A stretch of 55,768 nt of DNA from Tateyamaria sp. syn59. GTDB lineage: Bacteria; Pseudomonadota; Alphaproteobacteria; Rhodobacterales; Rhodobacteraceae. The DNA lies in the NCBI RefSeq assembly GCF_007995245.1, contig NZ_VCBA01000017.1:1-55768 (forward strand). Reading direction: 5' to 3'. Shown one piece after another: positions 7,782 through 17,325 of the stretch. The position numbers and the translations under genes were made by a program. Positions within the stretch are counted from its first letter, which is position 1. Each line of letters starts with the position of its first letter. The notes under the pieces were generated by a model, which did no database searches, was not told the DNA's origin, and saw only the letters and a program-made list of their open reading frames with translations.

Positions 7782-9726
7782 TTTTCTGCTGCTCGAGCCA
7801 TGCTTGGACCATCAGGACGTTCCACAGCTGTGGGCCCCAGTTGAATCGCTCGGACAGGTGCTGTTGCCATAGCTTTTCGATCACATCGGCGTTGAAATAG
7901 CCCTCGCGGCGCAAGCGTGTGGGATCCAGAAGGGCAGCGGCCCAGTCCTTGAGACTGTCGCGCAGCCACAGCCCGATGGGCACTTCGAAGCCCATTTTGG
8001 GCCGTTCTATTAGGTCCTTGGGCACGTGGCGGTAGAGCACCTGGCGCAGCGCCCATTTCGTGGTGTCGCCGCGCAGCTTCTGGTCTTCGGGCAGGCCGAG
8101 CGCAAATTCCACCACGCGGTGATCAAGCAGTGGGGCGCGGCTTTCCAGCGCGACGGCCATGGTAGCGCGGTCCACCTTGGCCAGGATATCGTCCACCATG
8201 TAGGTCAGCATATCGAGCTGCAACATGCGTTCGATGTCACTGAGCGACCCCTGGGGCGGCAAGTGTTCGGCCAGCAGGGACGGGGGGTGCGAGGCGCCCG
8301 GCACCGCGGCCTCGGGGAACCGCCAGACCGACATCATGGCGCGGTGCAGCGTTTCGAGGTCGGGTTGGCGCGCATAATTGGCAAGGCGGTGCAGGCGCTG
8401 GCCGATGGGTTCCTTGCCCTGCGGCGTGGGGATCAGACCCTGCAGCGCGGCGGTCAGAGCGCCTGCGGGGATGGCCCGAATGGCCTGCGCGCCGAGGTTG
8501 CGCAAGGGTTGCGGCATGGATTTCAACCGCGCGCGCAACTTGCCCGCATGGGCATAGCGCCCGTAGCCGCAGAACAATTCGTCCCCGCCATCGCCGGACA
8601 GCGACACGGTCACATGCTCGCGCGCGAGTTTCGAGACGAGGTAGGTGGGGATTTGCGAGCTGTCGGCGAAAGGTTCGTCATACATCGTGGGCAAGAGCGG
8701 CACCACGTCGCGCAATTCCTTGTCCGTGACGTAAAGGTCGGTGTGGTGGGTGCCCAGGTGATCGGCGACCGATTGTGCAAACTCGGCCTCGTTATAGCGT
8801 GCTTCGTGAAATCCGATGGAAAAGGTGTGGACGGGCCGGTCGGACAGCTTTTGCATGATGCCGACGATGGTCGAGCTGTCGATGCCGCCTGACAGGAAGG
8901 CACCAAGCGGCACGTCGGACATCATCTGTTGGCTGATCGCGTCGGTCAGCAGTGCTTCCAGCTCGTCCACGACCTGATCGTCGCTGCGGCGCGGGGGCTT
9001 GGGTGCGGCGGCAATCTCTGCGCCGTTCCAGTAGAATTCCGTCTCGACCGTGCCCGTCGACGCCTGAATGGTGACCATTTCGCCGGGGCGGACCTTGCCG
9101 ATGCCGCGATAGATCGAGCGGTTTTCGCCCACATTGCCGTGGCGGAGCGCTTCAACGATGCTGTCGCGCGCAATCTCTCCCTCGAAGGACGGATGGGTCC
9201 GCAGCGCTTTGAGTTCTGATCCGAAGAGAAGGGTGCGTGCATCGCCGGTACCTTGCCAGCCGTAATAGAGCGGCTTTTCCCCCATGCGGTCGCGGAACAG
9301 GTACAATGTCCGTGTGTCCCGATCCCAAAGCGAGATTGCGAACATGCCAATGGCCCGGTCCAGCGTGTCGCGCAGGCCCCAGACATCAATTCCGGCCAAC
9401 AGTGTTTCGGTGTCCGAGGTGCCGCGCCACTCAGGGGCTTTGCCCGTCTCTTCGAGCGTGCGGCGCAGGACCTGGTGGTTGTAGATCTCGCCGTTGTAGC
9501 ACAGCACCCAACGGCCCGAGGCGGACGTCATCGGCTGGGCGCCTGCCGGGCTGAGGTCAACGATGGCGAGGCGCAGGTGGCCGAGCGCCACGCCCACATC
9601 TGCGTCCGTCCAATGATCCTGGCTGTCCGGTCCACGGTGGGCAATGGCCTGCATCATCGGCAATATCACCTCGTCCCGCGCAAGGCCGGGGGAGGTCGTG
9701 CAGAGGTATCCGGTGATGCCGCACAT
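7777..9726 (-). CDS. asnB: Asparagine synthase-like glutamine amidotransferase (EPS/exosortase-associated type)
   Basis: A 649-residue class II glutamine amidotransferase. It begins MCGITGY, so Cys2 becomes the N-terminal nucleophile after Met removal, and AHRGPDSQDHW completes the glutaminase site. The synthetase half has the PP-loop LSGGIDSST near residue 278 and SLSGDGGDELFCGY further on, which activate a carboxylate as the adenylate and pass ammonia to it. Such proteins make asparagine in primary metabolism, but copies inside exopolysaccharide and PEP-CTERM loci are thought to amidate a sugar acid or a matrix component. The stop of the upstream glycosyltransferase gene is two bases from this start, so they are surely co-transcribed. 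The family is clear; amidation of a uronic acid in the polymer is inferred from context. Confidence 0.92.
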   Translation of the reverse strand: MCGITGYLCTTSPGLARDEVILPMMQAIAHRGPDSQDHWTDADVGVALGHLRLAIVDLSPAGAQPMTSASGRWVLCYNGEIYNHQVLRRTLEETGKAPEWRGTSDTETLLAGIDVWGLRDTLDRAIGMFAISLWDRDTRTLYLFRDRMGEKPLYYGWQGTGDARTLLFGSELKALRTHPSFEGEIARDSIVEALRHGNVGENRSIYRGIGKVRPGEMVTIQASTGTVETEFYWNGAEIAAAPKPPRRSDDQVVDELEALLTDAISQQMMSDVPLGAFLSGGIDSSTIVGIMQKLSDRPVHTFSIGFHEARYNEAEFAQSVADHLGTHHTDLYVTDKELRDVVPLLPTMYDEPFADSSQIPTYLVSKLAREHVTVSLSGDGGDELFCGYGRYAHAGKLRARLKSMPQPLRNLGAQAIRAIPAGALTAALQGLIPTPQGKEPIGQRLHRLANYARQPDLETLHRAMMSVWRFPEAAVPGASHPPSLLAEHLPPQGSLSDIERMLQLDMLTYMVDDILAKVDRATMAVALESRAPLLDHRVVEFALGLPEDQKLRGDTTKWALRQVLYRHVPKDLIERPKMGFEVPIGLWLRDSLKDWAAALLDPTRLRREGYFNADVIEKLWQQHLSERFNWGPQLWNVLMVQAWLEQQKS

Positions 9727-9727
9727 A

Positions 9728-10978
9728 TCAGGAGGATCTCTTTATCGGGTCGGGGCGTATCTTGCCGTCATGTGTGCCCGCAAAAAGCGCCCCTATCCGG
9801 GCGGCTTCGTGGCGCACATCGAACTCGGCGCGGACTTTTTCGCGGCCGCGCGCGCCCATGTCGGCGCGCCGGTCTGCGTCGTCGGCCATGTCGTGGATCC
9901 GGGCGGTCAGCGCCTTGGCATCGCTGGCGGGTACGATGAAGCCCGATACGCCGTCTTCGACCAGTTCGCCCACACCGGCGAGTTGGGTGCAGATCACCGG
10001 TTTGCCTGCCGCGAGTGCCTCCATCAACACGACGGGCAACCCTTCGGCAAAGGAGGGCAGGACAAGTGCGTCTGCTGCGGCCAGCGCGTCCGCCACGCCC
10101 TGTTGGCTTTGAAAGCCCAAGAACCGGACGGCATCACCGAGCGGGGCGGCCATGGCTTCGAGATGCGCCCGGTCGTCGCCATCGCCGACCAGTGTCAGGG
10201 TCAGGTCGGGGCGCGTGGCGTGGGCGGCGGCGAAGGCGTCCATCAGCACGCGCAGGCCCTTGATTGGGGTCAGGCGGCCCACGAAGACGAGGTTCGTGCC
10301 GGTGGTTTCGGTCGTCTGCGCCGCCTCGTAGCGTTCAGGGATCACGCCGCAATGTATGATGTGCAGCTTGTCCCAATGCGCCGGGTCGGAAAAGTACATG
10401 GCCTGCGAGCGGCAGAAGTGGCTGATGCAGGCGACAAAACTGGCCTGTGCCGTCTTTTCGCGCAGGGACCACGTGTGCGGTTCGTAGATTTCGGCGGGGC
10501 CATGCAGCGTGTAGCTGAAGGGAATGCCTGACAGCGCTGAGGTCAGCATCGCCACATTGGCAGGCGGGTCCGCAAAGTGGACATGCAGGTGCTGCACACC
10601 TTGGCTGCGAAGGTGGCGGGACAGCACGAGCCCTTCAAGAAAATAGGCGATCTGTTTGAGCGCCCCTTTCATTCCGGGCGGTGCCGTGCGGGCGGCGACG
10701 CCGAGAGCTTTGAAAAAGCGGGCTGGTGTCGCCAGCGCCGAGCCAAGCGCCTGCAGCATCCGAACGGGGTTCTTGCCCGCTTCGATGATGTAGAAGGTGC
10801 TGTCGTGCGCGGCGTGCTCTTCAGGTCCGATCAGGTGCGTGGCGGCAGGCCGCCGGACCGAAGCTGTGACGATCTCAAATCCCAGTTCGCGCAAAGCGGT
10901 AACTTCGCGCAGGATGAACGTGTGGGATGCAGCCGGAAAGAGCGATGTCAGATAGGCCACGCGCGGCAAGTCGGACAT
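9728..10978 (-). CDS. GT4-family glycosyltransferase
   Basis: A 416-residue GT-B fold retaining glycosyltransferase. The N-terminal half has LTSLFPAASHTFILREV and the acceptor-site HLHVHFADPPANVAML region. The C-terminal half carries NLVFVGRLTPIKGL and the nucleotide-sugar motif SFAEGLPVVLMEALAAG, an intact E-x7-E. It would add one sugar to the lipid-linked repeat unit on the cytoplasmic face of the inner membrane. GGAAG lies ten bases upstream of the ATG at 10978. It sits between a GT2 gene and the amidotransferase gene, in one minus-strand run. Similar colanic-acid WcaL-like and exosortase-associated glycosyltransferases share this N-terminus; the donor and acceptor sugars are unknown. Confidence 0.93.
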   Translation of the reverse strand: MSDLPRVAYLTSLFPAASHTFILREVTALRELGFEIVTASVRRPAATHLIGPEEHAAHDSTFYIIEAGKNPVRMLQALGSALATPARFFKALGVAARTAPPGMKGALKQIAYFLEGLVLSRHLRSQGVQHLHVHFADPPANVAMLTSALSGIPFSYTLHGPAEIYEPHTWSLREKTAQASFVACISHFCRSQAMYFSDPAHWDKLHIIHCGVIPERYEAAQTTETTGTNLVFVGRLTPIKGLRVLMDAFAAAHATRPDLTLTLVGDGDDRAHLEAMAAPLGDAVRFLGFQSQQGVADALAAADALVLPSFAEGLPVVLMEALAAGKPVICTQLAGVGELVEDGVSGFIVPASDAKALTARIHDMADDADRRADMGARGREKVRAEFDVRHEAARIGALFAGTHDGKIRPDPIKRSS

Positions 10979-11118
10979 TTACATCAACTTCCTTAATCAA
11001 ACAGAGGTGTTATGGCGAAAGCGTGGTGGTGAGTAAACCGCGGGCCGTGACTGGAACGTAGACAATTCGAAGCAATGGTTGTTTCGCGGGCACAGTCCGC
11101 ATCCGCCCATGCGACCGG

Positions 11119-12033
11119 TCAAACGCCGAGAACATCGCGGCGTTGCTGCAAGGCCCATTCCGCCGCTTCCGCCTTGCCGCTGCGCAGGGCACGCATCTGA
11201 TAGGCGCGGATAAAGGCGGTCATGTCCCGGTCGCCGAAGCGTTTTTCGCCCTGAAGCCACGCCTTCATATAGCCGTAGATGGAGAACAGCGTGCCCGTCA
11301 CATAGGGCCGCTGCCGAACCGAGCGGTAAAGCGAGCTAAGCGTGAAGAACAGCGGATGCGCGCCCAGATGGAACTGCCCTTTGCCGTGGCGGATGCGGCC
11401 GCGATAGATGCTTTTCTGGCTGGACCCCATGGGACGCAGATGAATGAACTGCAGGTCAGGGTCATTCCAGCTGATGGCGCGCCAGCCGAACCAACGTGCG
11501 CGGTGGCAATCGTATCCGTCCCAGCCCACTTCCGCCACGAAACCGCCGATCTCTTCAAAACAGGTGCGGCGGTAAAACTTGGTCATGCCGACCGAGGCCT
11601 CGTCACCACAGAGCTCGCTTTTGCGTTCATTCGTGATGGGATGCATGTAATATGCCTTGCCCGACGCGGTCCCGAGACGCGGGTCGGCTGCCATGCGCTC
11701 GAGCAGAATTTCGAAGTAGCGGGGCGGCAGGTCGAGATCGACATCGAGTTTGCACAGGTATTCGTAGTCCGCGACGTCAACCGCCGCGAGGCCGGTATTG
11801 AATGCCTCGATCACGCCACCGCCCACGCGCCGTTCGCCCTTGGGCCGGTTCACGACCTTGATGTAGGGCATCGAAGGCAGATATTTTTCGATGATCTCTG
11901 CGCTGTTGTCGGTGGAGCCATCGTCGACGATGATCCACTGCGCCGGCGGCACCGTCTGGTCCCGGATCGAGATCAGCGTTTTTTCGATATAGGCCCCCTC
12001 GTTCTTGCAGGGGGAGATCAGAATATACGTCAT
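11119..12033 (-). CDS. GT2-family glycosyltransferase
   Basis: A 304-residue inverting GT-A glycosyltransferase. ISPCKNEGAYIEKTLIS and WIIVDDGSTDNSAEII form the N-terminal nucleotide-binding half, and KLDVDLDLP holds the DxD-type metal site. The C-terminal part (WDGYDCHRARWFGW) fits soluble GT2 enzymes without membrane segments. The ATG at 12033 is preferred over a GTG two codons upstream. The gene heads the minus-strand run with the GT4 and amidotransferase genes (140 bases to the GT4 start) and is divergent from the WecG-type gene. Its sugar specificity cannot be read. Confidence 0.9.
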   Translation of the reverse strand: MTYILISPCKNEGAYIEKTLISIRDQTVPPAQWIIVDDGSTDNSAEIIEKYLPSMPYIKVVNRPKGERRVGGGVIEAFNTGLAAVDVADYEYLCKLDVDLDLPPRYFEILLERMAADPRLGTASGKAYYMHPITNERKSELCGDEASVGMTKFYRRTCFEEIGGFVAEVGWDGYDCHRARWFGWRAISWNDPDLQFIHLRPMGSSQKSIYRGRIRHGKGQFHLGAHPLFFTLSSLYRSVRQRPYVTGTLFSIYGYMKAWLQGEKRFGDRDMTAFIRAYQMRALRSGKAEAAEWALQQRRDVLGV

Positions 12034-12164
12034 GGACACCGTTTATCGCGAAGGTAATTTCTTTAGCGTGAATACACGTTTGGTTTGCTACAAGATTGCA
12101 GAGGCAAAACAAAATCTATTCGACCGGTGCCGAACAAATTCTTGAAAGACTGTGATTTCACAAC

Positions 12165-12884
12165 ATGACGTCAGTAGAAGCAGACCTTTTGAAGGTCATC
12201 CATAAAACGGAGCAGGATTCGCTGGACTGGTCGCTGGACCAGTTGCATCCGGGGCAGGGTCCGCAGCGGTTGATGTTCCTGAACGCCCATGGGGTGAATT
12301 GCGCGGCACGGAATGATGCCTTTCGCCAGCAAGTACTGCAAAGCGACTTTCTGCTGCGGGATGGTGTGGGCCTTGCCATCGGTATGAAACGGCTGGGGCT
12401 GCGGGAGACTGAAAACCTGAACGGCACTGATCTGATCCCCAAGGTGCTGGCGCGTCACCGCGCCGCGCGGCTTGCGGTTTGGGGTTCATCCGAAGAGGCG
12501 CTGGACAAGCTGGGCGTGCGGCTGCGCGAAGAGGGGCATGACGCGCTTGTCTCGCTGGAACACGGGTTTCATGATGACTCGTTTTATGTCGAAAAGTATC
12601 GCGCGCTTCAGCCTGACATTCTGGTGCTGTGCATGGGTATGCCGCGGCAGGAGCTGTTGGCAGGTCAATTGGCAGGCGAGGCAGGGAATGGTCTGATCAT
12701 CTGTGGTGGTGGCTGGGCCAATTTTCATTCCGGCCACATCCCGCGTGCGCCCCTGTGGGTGCAGCGCCTGCGGTTGGAGTGGCTGCACCGGTTGAGCCGT
12801 GAACCGCTGCGTTTGGGGCGGCGGTACACGGTTGATGTCCTGAGGTACTTCCAGCACATCCGGCGCCTGTCAAAACATGGCTGA
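12165..12884 (+). CDS. WecG/TagA/CpsF-family glycosyltransferase
   Basis: A 239-residue protein with the whole GT26 signature: NAHGVNCAARND, the DFLLRDGVGLAIGMK stretch, GTDLIPKVL, the LCMGMPRQE loop, and the C-terminal RLEWLHRLSREPLRLGRRY membrane-associated end. The family transfers ManNAc(A) or related sugars to a lipid-linked precursor; TagA and WecG are the models, and the Asp in DGVG is the proposed base. It is transcribed away from the GT2 gene across a 131-base gap and converges on the SDR gene with 18 bases between. Such enzymes often add the second or third sugar after an ExoY/WcaJ-type transferase, which is present at the left edge. The sugar is not predictable. Confidence 0.93.
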   Translation: MTSVEADLLKVIHKTEQDSLDWSLDQLHPGQGPQRLMFLNAHGVNCAARNDAFRQQVLQSDFLLRDGVGLAIGMKRLGLRETENLNGTDLIPKVLARHRAARLAVWGSSEEALDKLGVRLREEGHDALVSLEHGFHDDSFYVEKYRALQPDILVLCMGMPRQELLAGQLAGEAGNGLIICGGGWANFHSGHIPRAPLWVQRLRLEWLHRLSREPLRLGRRYTVDVLRYFQHIRRLSKHG

Positions 12885-12902
12885 CACCTTGGGCCGTGAG
12901 GG

Positions 12903-13709
12903 TCAGAGGCTGGGGATGCGGCGTGGTTTTGGTGTGCGTCCGGTGACCTTGTTGAACAGACGTCGCTTGAGGGACAGAACGGGCAGCTGTTCGCAATCCT
13001 TGTCGAAGGTCACGCCGTTCAGGCTTTGGTCGTGCCAAAGGGCAAGCCCCACGCCCCACGTGGCTGCCAGCGCTGGGTCCGTGCCGTCGGGCAATCCCAT
13101 CTCGGTCCTGAGTGCGCCGGGTACCCAATCGTTGATGATGATGTCGTGGAACCTGTCGCCCAGATCCCGGACCATGGCCTGTGTCAGAATGCGGCAGGCG
13201 CCTTTGGACACCGAATAGGCGGACGCCATATAGGTCGGATCGTTGCCCGCGAACGTCGCTACGTTGATGATCCGGCCATGGCCGCGCGGCACCATACGCT
13301 CCAGCGCCAGCATGGCACAGGTCATGGTACCGCCGAGGTTGATGTCCATCACCTGCCGGAAGCTTTCCGGGGTTTCATCGAGGAAGTCGCGGTGCGGATA
13401 GACGGCCGCGTTGTTGAACAGGATATCCACAGGCCCAAGATCGGCGTCGATCCGGTCGAACGCTGCGCGCAGGGCATCCACGTCGCCGACATCCGCAAGG
13501 ACGGGTGTAATAGCGCCGGGCAGGTCTGCCGTTTCGGTCGCGAGCGCTTCGATGTCCGCCAGTTTGCGGCCAATGGCGGCCACCCGCAGACCTTGTGCGG
13601 CCAGTCCTGCGGCAAGGTGGTGGCCCAGTCCGCGCCCGGCACCCGTGACGATGGCGACCTCGGGGGCCGGGGAGGTGTCTGGCGCGATGCCGCTATTCGG
13701 CTGCGACAT
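12903..13709 (-). CDS. Short-chain dehydrogenase/reductase
   Basis: A 268-residue classical SDR. The cofactor loop is TGAGRGLG near residue 24, followed by NNAA near residue 108. The catalytic Tyr-Lys pair is in YSVSKGA, and VPGALRTEMG closes the active site. The ATG at 13709 has AAGGA eight bases upstream and is preferred to an ATG nine bases further up. The gene overlaps the 3' end of the GMC oxidoreductase gene by 17 bases, so the two are translationally coupled and probably act on one substrate in succession. The substrate is unknown. A two-step oxidation/reduction or epimerisation of a sugar or lipid is a reasonable guess from the pairing with a GMC enzyme. Confidence 0.92.
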   Translation of the reverse strand: MSQPNSGIAPDTSPAPEVAIVTGAGRGLGHHLAAGLAAQGLRVAAIGRKLADIEALATETADLPGAITPVLADVGDVDALRAAFDRIDADLGPVDILFNNAAVYPHRDFLDETPESFRQVMDINLGGTMTCAMLALERMVPRGHGRIINVATFAGNDPTYMASAYSVSKGACRILTQAMVRDLGDRFHDIIINDWVPGALRTEMGLPDGTDPALAATWGVGLALWHDQSLNGVTFDKDCEQLPVLSLKRRLFNKVTGRTPKPRRIPSL

Positions 13710-15306
13710 CTTTGGCATCCTTCTGCTTGGCCGCCTTTGCGATCAGGTCCCCCACGCGCAGGGCATTCGCTGCGATGGTCAGGCTTGGGTTGACACCCAT
13801 GGAACTTGGCATGAACGACCCGTCGGCCACATAGAGATTGTCCAGATCATGGGTCCGGCAATCAGGGCGCAAGACCGATGTTGCGGGGTCGGTGCCAAAG
13901 CGCAGCGTGCCGAGCGGGTGGCCGAAATTGAGGACGGGCTGGAGCGACACCAGAAACGACAGGTGTTTGCGGAACGCTTTTCGGATCGCCCGGCGGAAGG
14001 CTTTGCGCCGCTCCAGCAATTCCGGGTGATACTCGTATTCGAAGGTCAGCACCTCGGGATCGTCGCTGTTCAGCACCACGCGATTTTCGGGGTAGGGCAA
14101 GTCTTCCATGATGCCGACGAAAACGGCGGCTTTGCCGAAGAGGCGGCTGGCCACAAGGGCTGGTATCCGGATCAGGCCGCGCAGGCGACGAAAGCGGCGC
14201 AGGAACGACTGATCGAAGATCTGCCCGAGGAAATACACGATATTGCCGTAACTGACGTCGAGCCCGAGCGACTGCACCAGACCGAAGCGTTTGCCCTGCG
14301 CGGTGTAGAGGTCACGAAGTGAGACCGCCTTGCCAAAGGGCCCGGTCCGGGCTGATTTGGTTTTGGGCCACAGCACAAACAGTTCGTTGATATGGAACAT
14401 GAGACCGCGCCCGACCCAATCGCTGGAATTCGCGCAACCTTTTTCGGAATGGCCCTGGGATGCGAGCATGAGCCGGGCGGAACCCAATGACCCCGCACAC
14501 AAGGCATATCGCGTGCCTTGCAGTGTTGCCGTCTCGTCGTGGGCATGGACAAGCAGGCCGGTGACCGTCGCCCCGTCATTCAGGATTTCGCGCACCTCGC
14601 AATTGTCCAGAAGGGCGGCGCGCCCGCTGGACAGGGCAGGCACCACGCCAGCCGACCGTCCGTCCATCTTGCAATTCCATCGGCACTTCCGGTCAAAGCA
14701 CTGCCGACATGTGTCGGCATGTTTGACAGCGACGTGCAGACGGTAGGGGTGCAGGTTGCTGTTCTCCATCTCCTGCATGAGCGCGAGGTCGGCATCCGAT
14801 GCCGTGATGGGTGGCTTCAGCCCTTTGGGATCGGGTTCCGGCGACAGGGGATCTGGCGTTCCGCTCAGATGCAGAAGGGCCGTGGCCTCGTCAAAATAGG
14901 GTTGCAGTGCATCAAAGCCGACGGGCCATCCTCCGGTCGGGTGAGGCAGGTCCGGGCTGTCGTCGATGTCGTGGCGTTCGGGTCGTTCCAGGGCTGCAGC
15001 ATAGAAGATGGACGAGCCGCCAACGCCGCTGCCATAGGGCCCGAAGAACTGGGTTGTGACGCCGCTGAGGCGCATCTCGGCCGGCTTTGGCCAAATGCCA
15101 CGGAGCTGGCGCGCTTCCGGTGTCACGGGGCTGTCGCGCCCGGTCTGGCTGTCGGTATCATAACCGGCAGGCCCTTTTTCGACGAAGAGTACGCGCAAAC
15201 CGTGATCGGTCAGGCGTCGCCCCAGCAGCCCGCCGCCCATACCGGCCCCGATGATAATGACATCCCAGAACTGCGACTGCGCATCGGAGAGGGAAATCGT
15301 CTGCAT
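13693..15306 (-). CDS. GMC-family FAD-dependent oxidoreductase with a Cys cluster
   Basis: A 537-residue flavoprotein. The FAD-binding fold begins VIIIGAGMGGG near residue 16. GVGGSSIFYAAAL fits the second FAD contact. The C-terminal GHPLGTLRFG and VNPSLTIAANALR hold the His/Asn pair of the GMC active site. In the middle (about residues 199-213) lies a tight C-x2-C-x4-C-x3-C group, unusual in sugar or alcohol GMC oxidases and more like an iron-sulphur or zinc site; some cluster-linked GMC dehydrogenases have such groups. No signal peptide is present. The acyltransferase gene ends three bases before this start, and the SDR gene overlaps its end, so the three form an operon. Sugar or polyol oxidation for the polymer is inferred. 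Confidence 0.9.
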   Translation of the reverse strand: MQTISLSDAQSQFWDVIIIGAGMGGGLLGRRLTDHGLRVLFVEKGPAGYDTDSQTGRDSPVTPEARQLRGIWPKPAEMRLSGVTTQFFGPYGSGVGGSSIFYAAALERPERHDIDDSPDLPHPTGGWPVGFDALQPYFDEATALLHLSGTPDPLSPEPDPKGLKPPITASDADLALMQEMENSNLHPYRLHVAVKHADTCRQCFDRKCRWNCKMDGRSAGVVPALSSGRAALLDNCEVREILNDGATVTGLLVHAHDETATLQGTRYALCAGSLGSARLMLASQGHSEKGCANSSDWVGRGLMFHINELFVLWPKTKSARTGPFGKAVSLRDLYTAQGKRFGLVQSLGLDVSYGNIVYFLGQIFDQSFLRRFRRLRGLIRIPALVASRLFGKAAVFVGIMEDLPYPENRVVLNSDDPEVLTFEYEYHPELLERRKAFRRAIRKAFRKHLSFLVSLQPVLNFGHPLGTLRFGTDPATSVLRPDCRTHDLDNLYVADGSFMPSSMGVNPSLTIAANALRVGDLIAKAAKQKDAKDVAAE

Positions 15307-15309
15307 GCC

Positions 15310-17325
15310 CTACTGTCCTACAAGAACAGGCTGGAAAACATCCCGCAAAAGGAGGGCACCGGTATTGGTGACGTGATTGTTGTCAAAGTAGTAGGGAGTG
15401 CCGTCAAACACCGCAGAGCAATGGGTGTCAGAACACAGCCGGGACCAAAGATCGAGGACCGTAATGCCCGGCGACTGTTCGATCAGGCTCAGGGCCGCAC
15501 TGACGGTCGCAAACCTGTCTTGCAACGCGTCGCGTGTGACCTGGCCGGTTGTGGCCAGAAGCGTCGCTGTGTCTGTTCGATTGAACGCAAGGGCCCGGGC
15601 GGCGTCACGTGTGGAGTAGTCAAAGATTTCCGGCACCTGTTCGAGCACGAAAAGCTGTTCGACCTTTGGCGCAAGGGTTGCCACAGTATGTTCCAGAGCT
15701 TGGGTGAACAAATCCTGCTGGGTTTGATCCGGTGCCAGCGGACCGTCGGGCCGTGCTTCCAGCGTGATCCAGTTGTGGCTGTCTGCGCCGGTTCCGGTGC
15801 CTTCGGCGTAATAGCTCCAGCGACCGATCATCAACAGCCGTTCGATCGACGGCGTTGCGGCGAGCCCCTCGGCCACGACATCCACGGACCGCGCGCAGAA
15901 CGCCTCTTGCGCGGGGGTCGAGACCAGTTCGTCTTTTAGGACACCCAGCAGGGGCGGGCAGCCCGCGTGCCAGATCAGCAGCCCGGGCGCATCGGCCTCG
16001 GACGCGGCGAGGTCCACGCCTTCCTTGAAGGCGCGGGCGTGGCTGTCGCCCCAGACCAGAAATTGCGGCGGGCCGTCCGGGCCGATTGGGCAAATCTCGA
16101 TCCCGGCCCAGGCGCCGTCCTGTGGCTGTGTGCAACGTGACCAGTCCTGGATAAAACCGCGTGTGGCGGCGATGAAAGGGCGCGCTTCGCTGGGGAAGCG
16201 GCCCGGCAGACCTTCGGAAAATGCAAAAGATAGTGCCCCGGCAACCAACGCCGTGGCCGCCGCGCCGTAGCTCGTCACGAGGTGCCAACCGGGCAGGGCC
16301 CCCCGACGAAACGGGGTTTCGACATATTTCAGGGATAGCCACGACACGGCGATGGCGGCCCCCAGCAAGACCGGAATTTGCCAGAGTGTCGGCGCGGCCC
16401 CCTGATAGTTGTGGAGCAGCGTCACCATCGGCCAATGCCACAGGTACAGCGAATATGAGATGAGGCCGAAGAACAGCGCGGGTCGGCTGCACAGCGTACG
16501 ATTGACGAGGTTGTCGTCCTGACCGTTCAGGATGATCAGCACCGCGCCTGCGACCGGCACAAGCGCGTAGAGCCCCGGAAAATGATCACCGGCCTCGAAC
16601 AGGAAAACGGCCCCCGCAATCAGCGCGATCCCAACCCAGCTGAGTGCGGCATGCACCCGCCATGTCAGCCCCCGACGGTATCCGACAATGGCGAGGCACA
16701 CACCGGCCAGCAATTCCCAGGCGCGGAACGGGAACAGGTAAAAGGCGGCGGGGGGCGAGATCGTCATCATCCACAGGCACCCCAGCAGGGACAGAACGCC
16801 AAGGATGATCAAAACAACTGGCAAATGCGCGCGCCAGCGGGCCAGCCCGATCAGCAGTAGCGGCAAGACGATATAAAACTGCTCTTCGACTGCAAGCGAC
16901 CAGGTGTGCAGCAGGGGTTTCAGTTCGCTGGCCTGATCGAAATAGCCTGCGTCATTGAAGTAATGCACGTTTGCCAGATAGACGGTCGCGGCAACGAGTT
17001 CCTGACCAAACTCCCGAAAGTCGAAAGGCAGCAGGACAAACCACGCCCCGATCAACGTCACAAACGCCATCAACAGGTAGGCGGGGGCCAGTCGCCGAAT
17101 GCGCCGCACAAAGAACGCACCAAGTTTGATCGTGCCGGTGGTGTCGAGTTCCGCCCAAAGGATGGAGCCAATCAGAAAACCGGAGATAACAAAAAACACG
17201 TCAACGCCCACAAAGCCGCCGTCCAGACCGCTGACGCCAAAATGGTACAGTACGACCGGCAGCACCGCGACCGCACGCAAGCCGTCGATCTCAGGCCGAT
17301 AGCGCGTGTGTGGCGTGTGGCTCAT
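15310..17325 (-). CDS. OafA/YrhL-type acyltransferase with C-terminal SGNH domain
   Basis: A 671-residue two-domain membrane protein. The N-terminal acyltransferase-3 domain starts with YRPEIDGLRAVAVLPVVLYH, which holds the catalytic R/H positions, and has about ten membrane spans up to residue 365, including GFVGVDVFFVISGFLI. The C-terminal periplasmic domain is an SGNH esterase/transferase fold: VWGDSHARA supplies the catalytic Ser and DNNHVTNTGA the Asp-x2-His. Proteins of this type carry acetyl or similar groups across the inner membrane and put them on a periplasmic polysaccharide. It is the first gene of an operon with the GMC oxidoreductase and SDR. O-acetylation of the exopolysaccharide is the likely role; the acyl group is not shown by the sequence. 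Confidence 0.93.
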   Translation of the reverse strand: MSHTPHTRYRPEIDGLRAVAVLPVVLYHFGVSGLDGGFVGVDVFFVISGFLIGSILWAELDTTGTIKLGAFFVRRIRRLAPAYLLMAFVTLIGAWFVLLPFDFREFGQELVAATVYLANVHYFNDAGYFDQASELKPLLHTWSLAVEEQFYIVLPLLLIGLARWRAHLPVVLIILGVLSLLGCLWMMTISPPAAFYLFPFRAWELLAGVCLAIVGYRRGLTWRVHAALSWVGIALIAGAVFLFEAGDHFPGLYALVPVAGAVLIILNGQDDNLVNRTLCSRPALFFGLISYSLYLWHWPMVTLLHNYQGAAPTLWQIPVLLGAAIAVSWLSLKYVETPFRRGALPGWHLVTSYGAAATALVAGALSFAFSEGLPGRFPSEARPFIAATRGFIQDWSRCTQPQDGAWAGIEICPIGPDGPPQFLVWGDSHARAFKEGVDLAASEADAPGLLIWHAGCPPLLGVLKDELVSTPAQEAFCARSVDVVAEGLAATPSIERLLMIGRWSYYAEGTGTGADSHNWITLEARPDGPLAPDQTQQDLFTQALEHTVATLAPKVEQLFVLEQVPEIFDYSTRDAARALAFNRTDTATLLATTGQVTRDALQDRFATVSAALSLIEQSPGITVLDLWSRLCSDTHCSAVFDGTPYYFDNNHVTNTGALLLRDVFQPVLVGQ

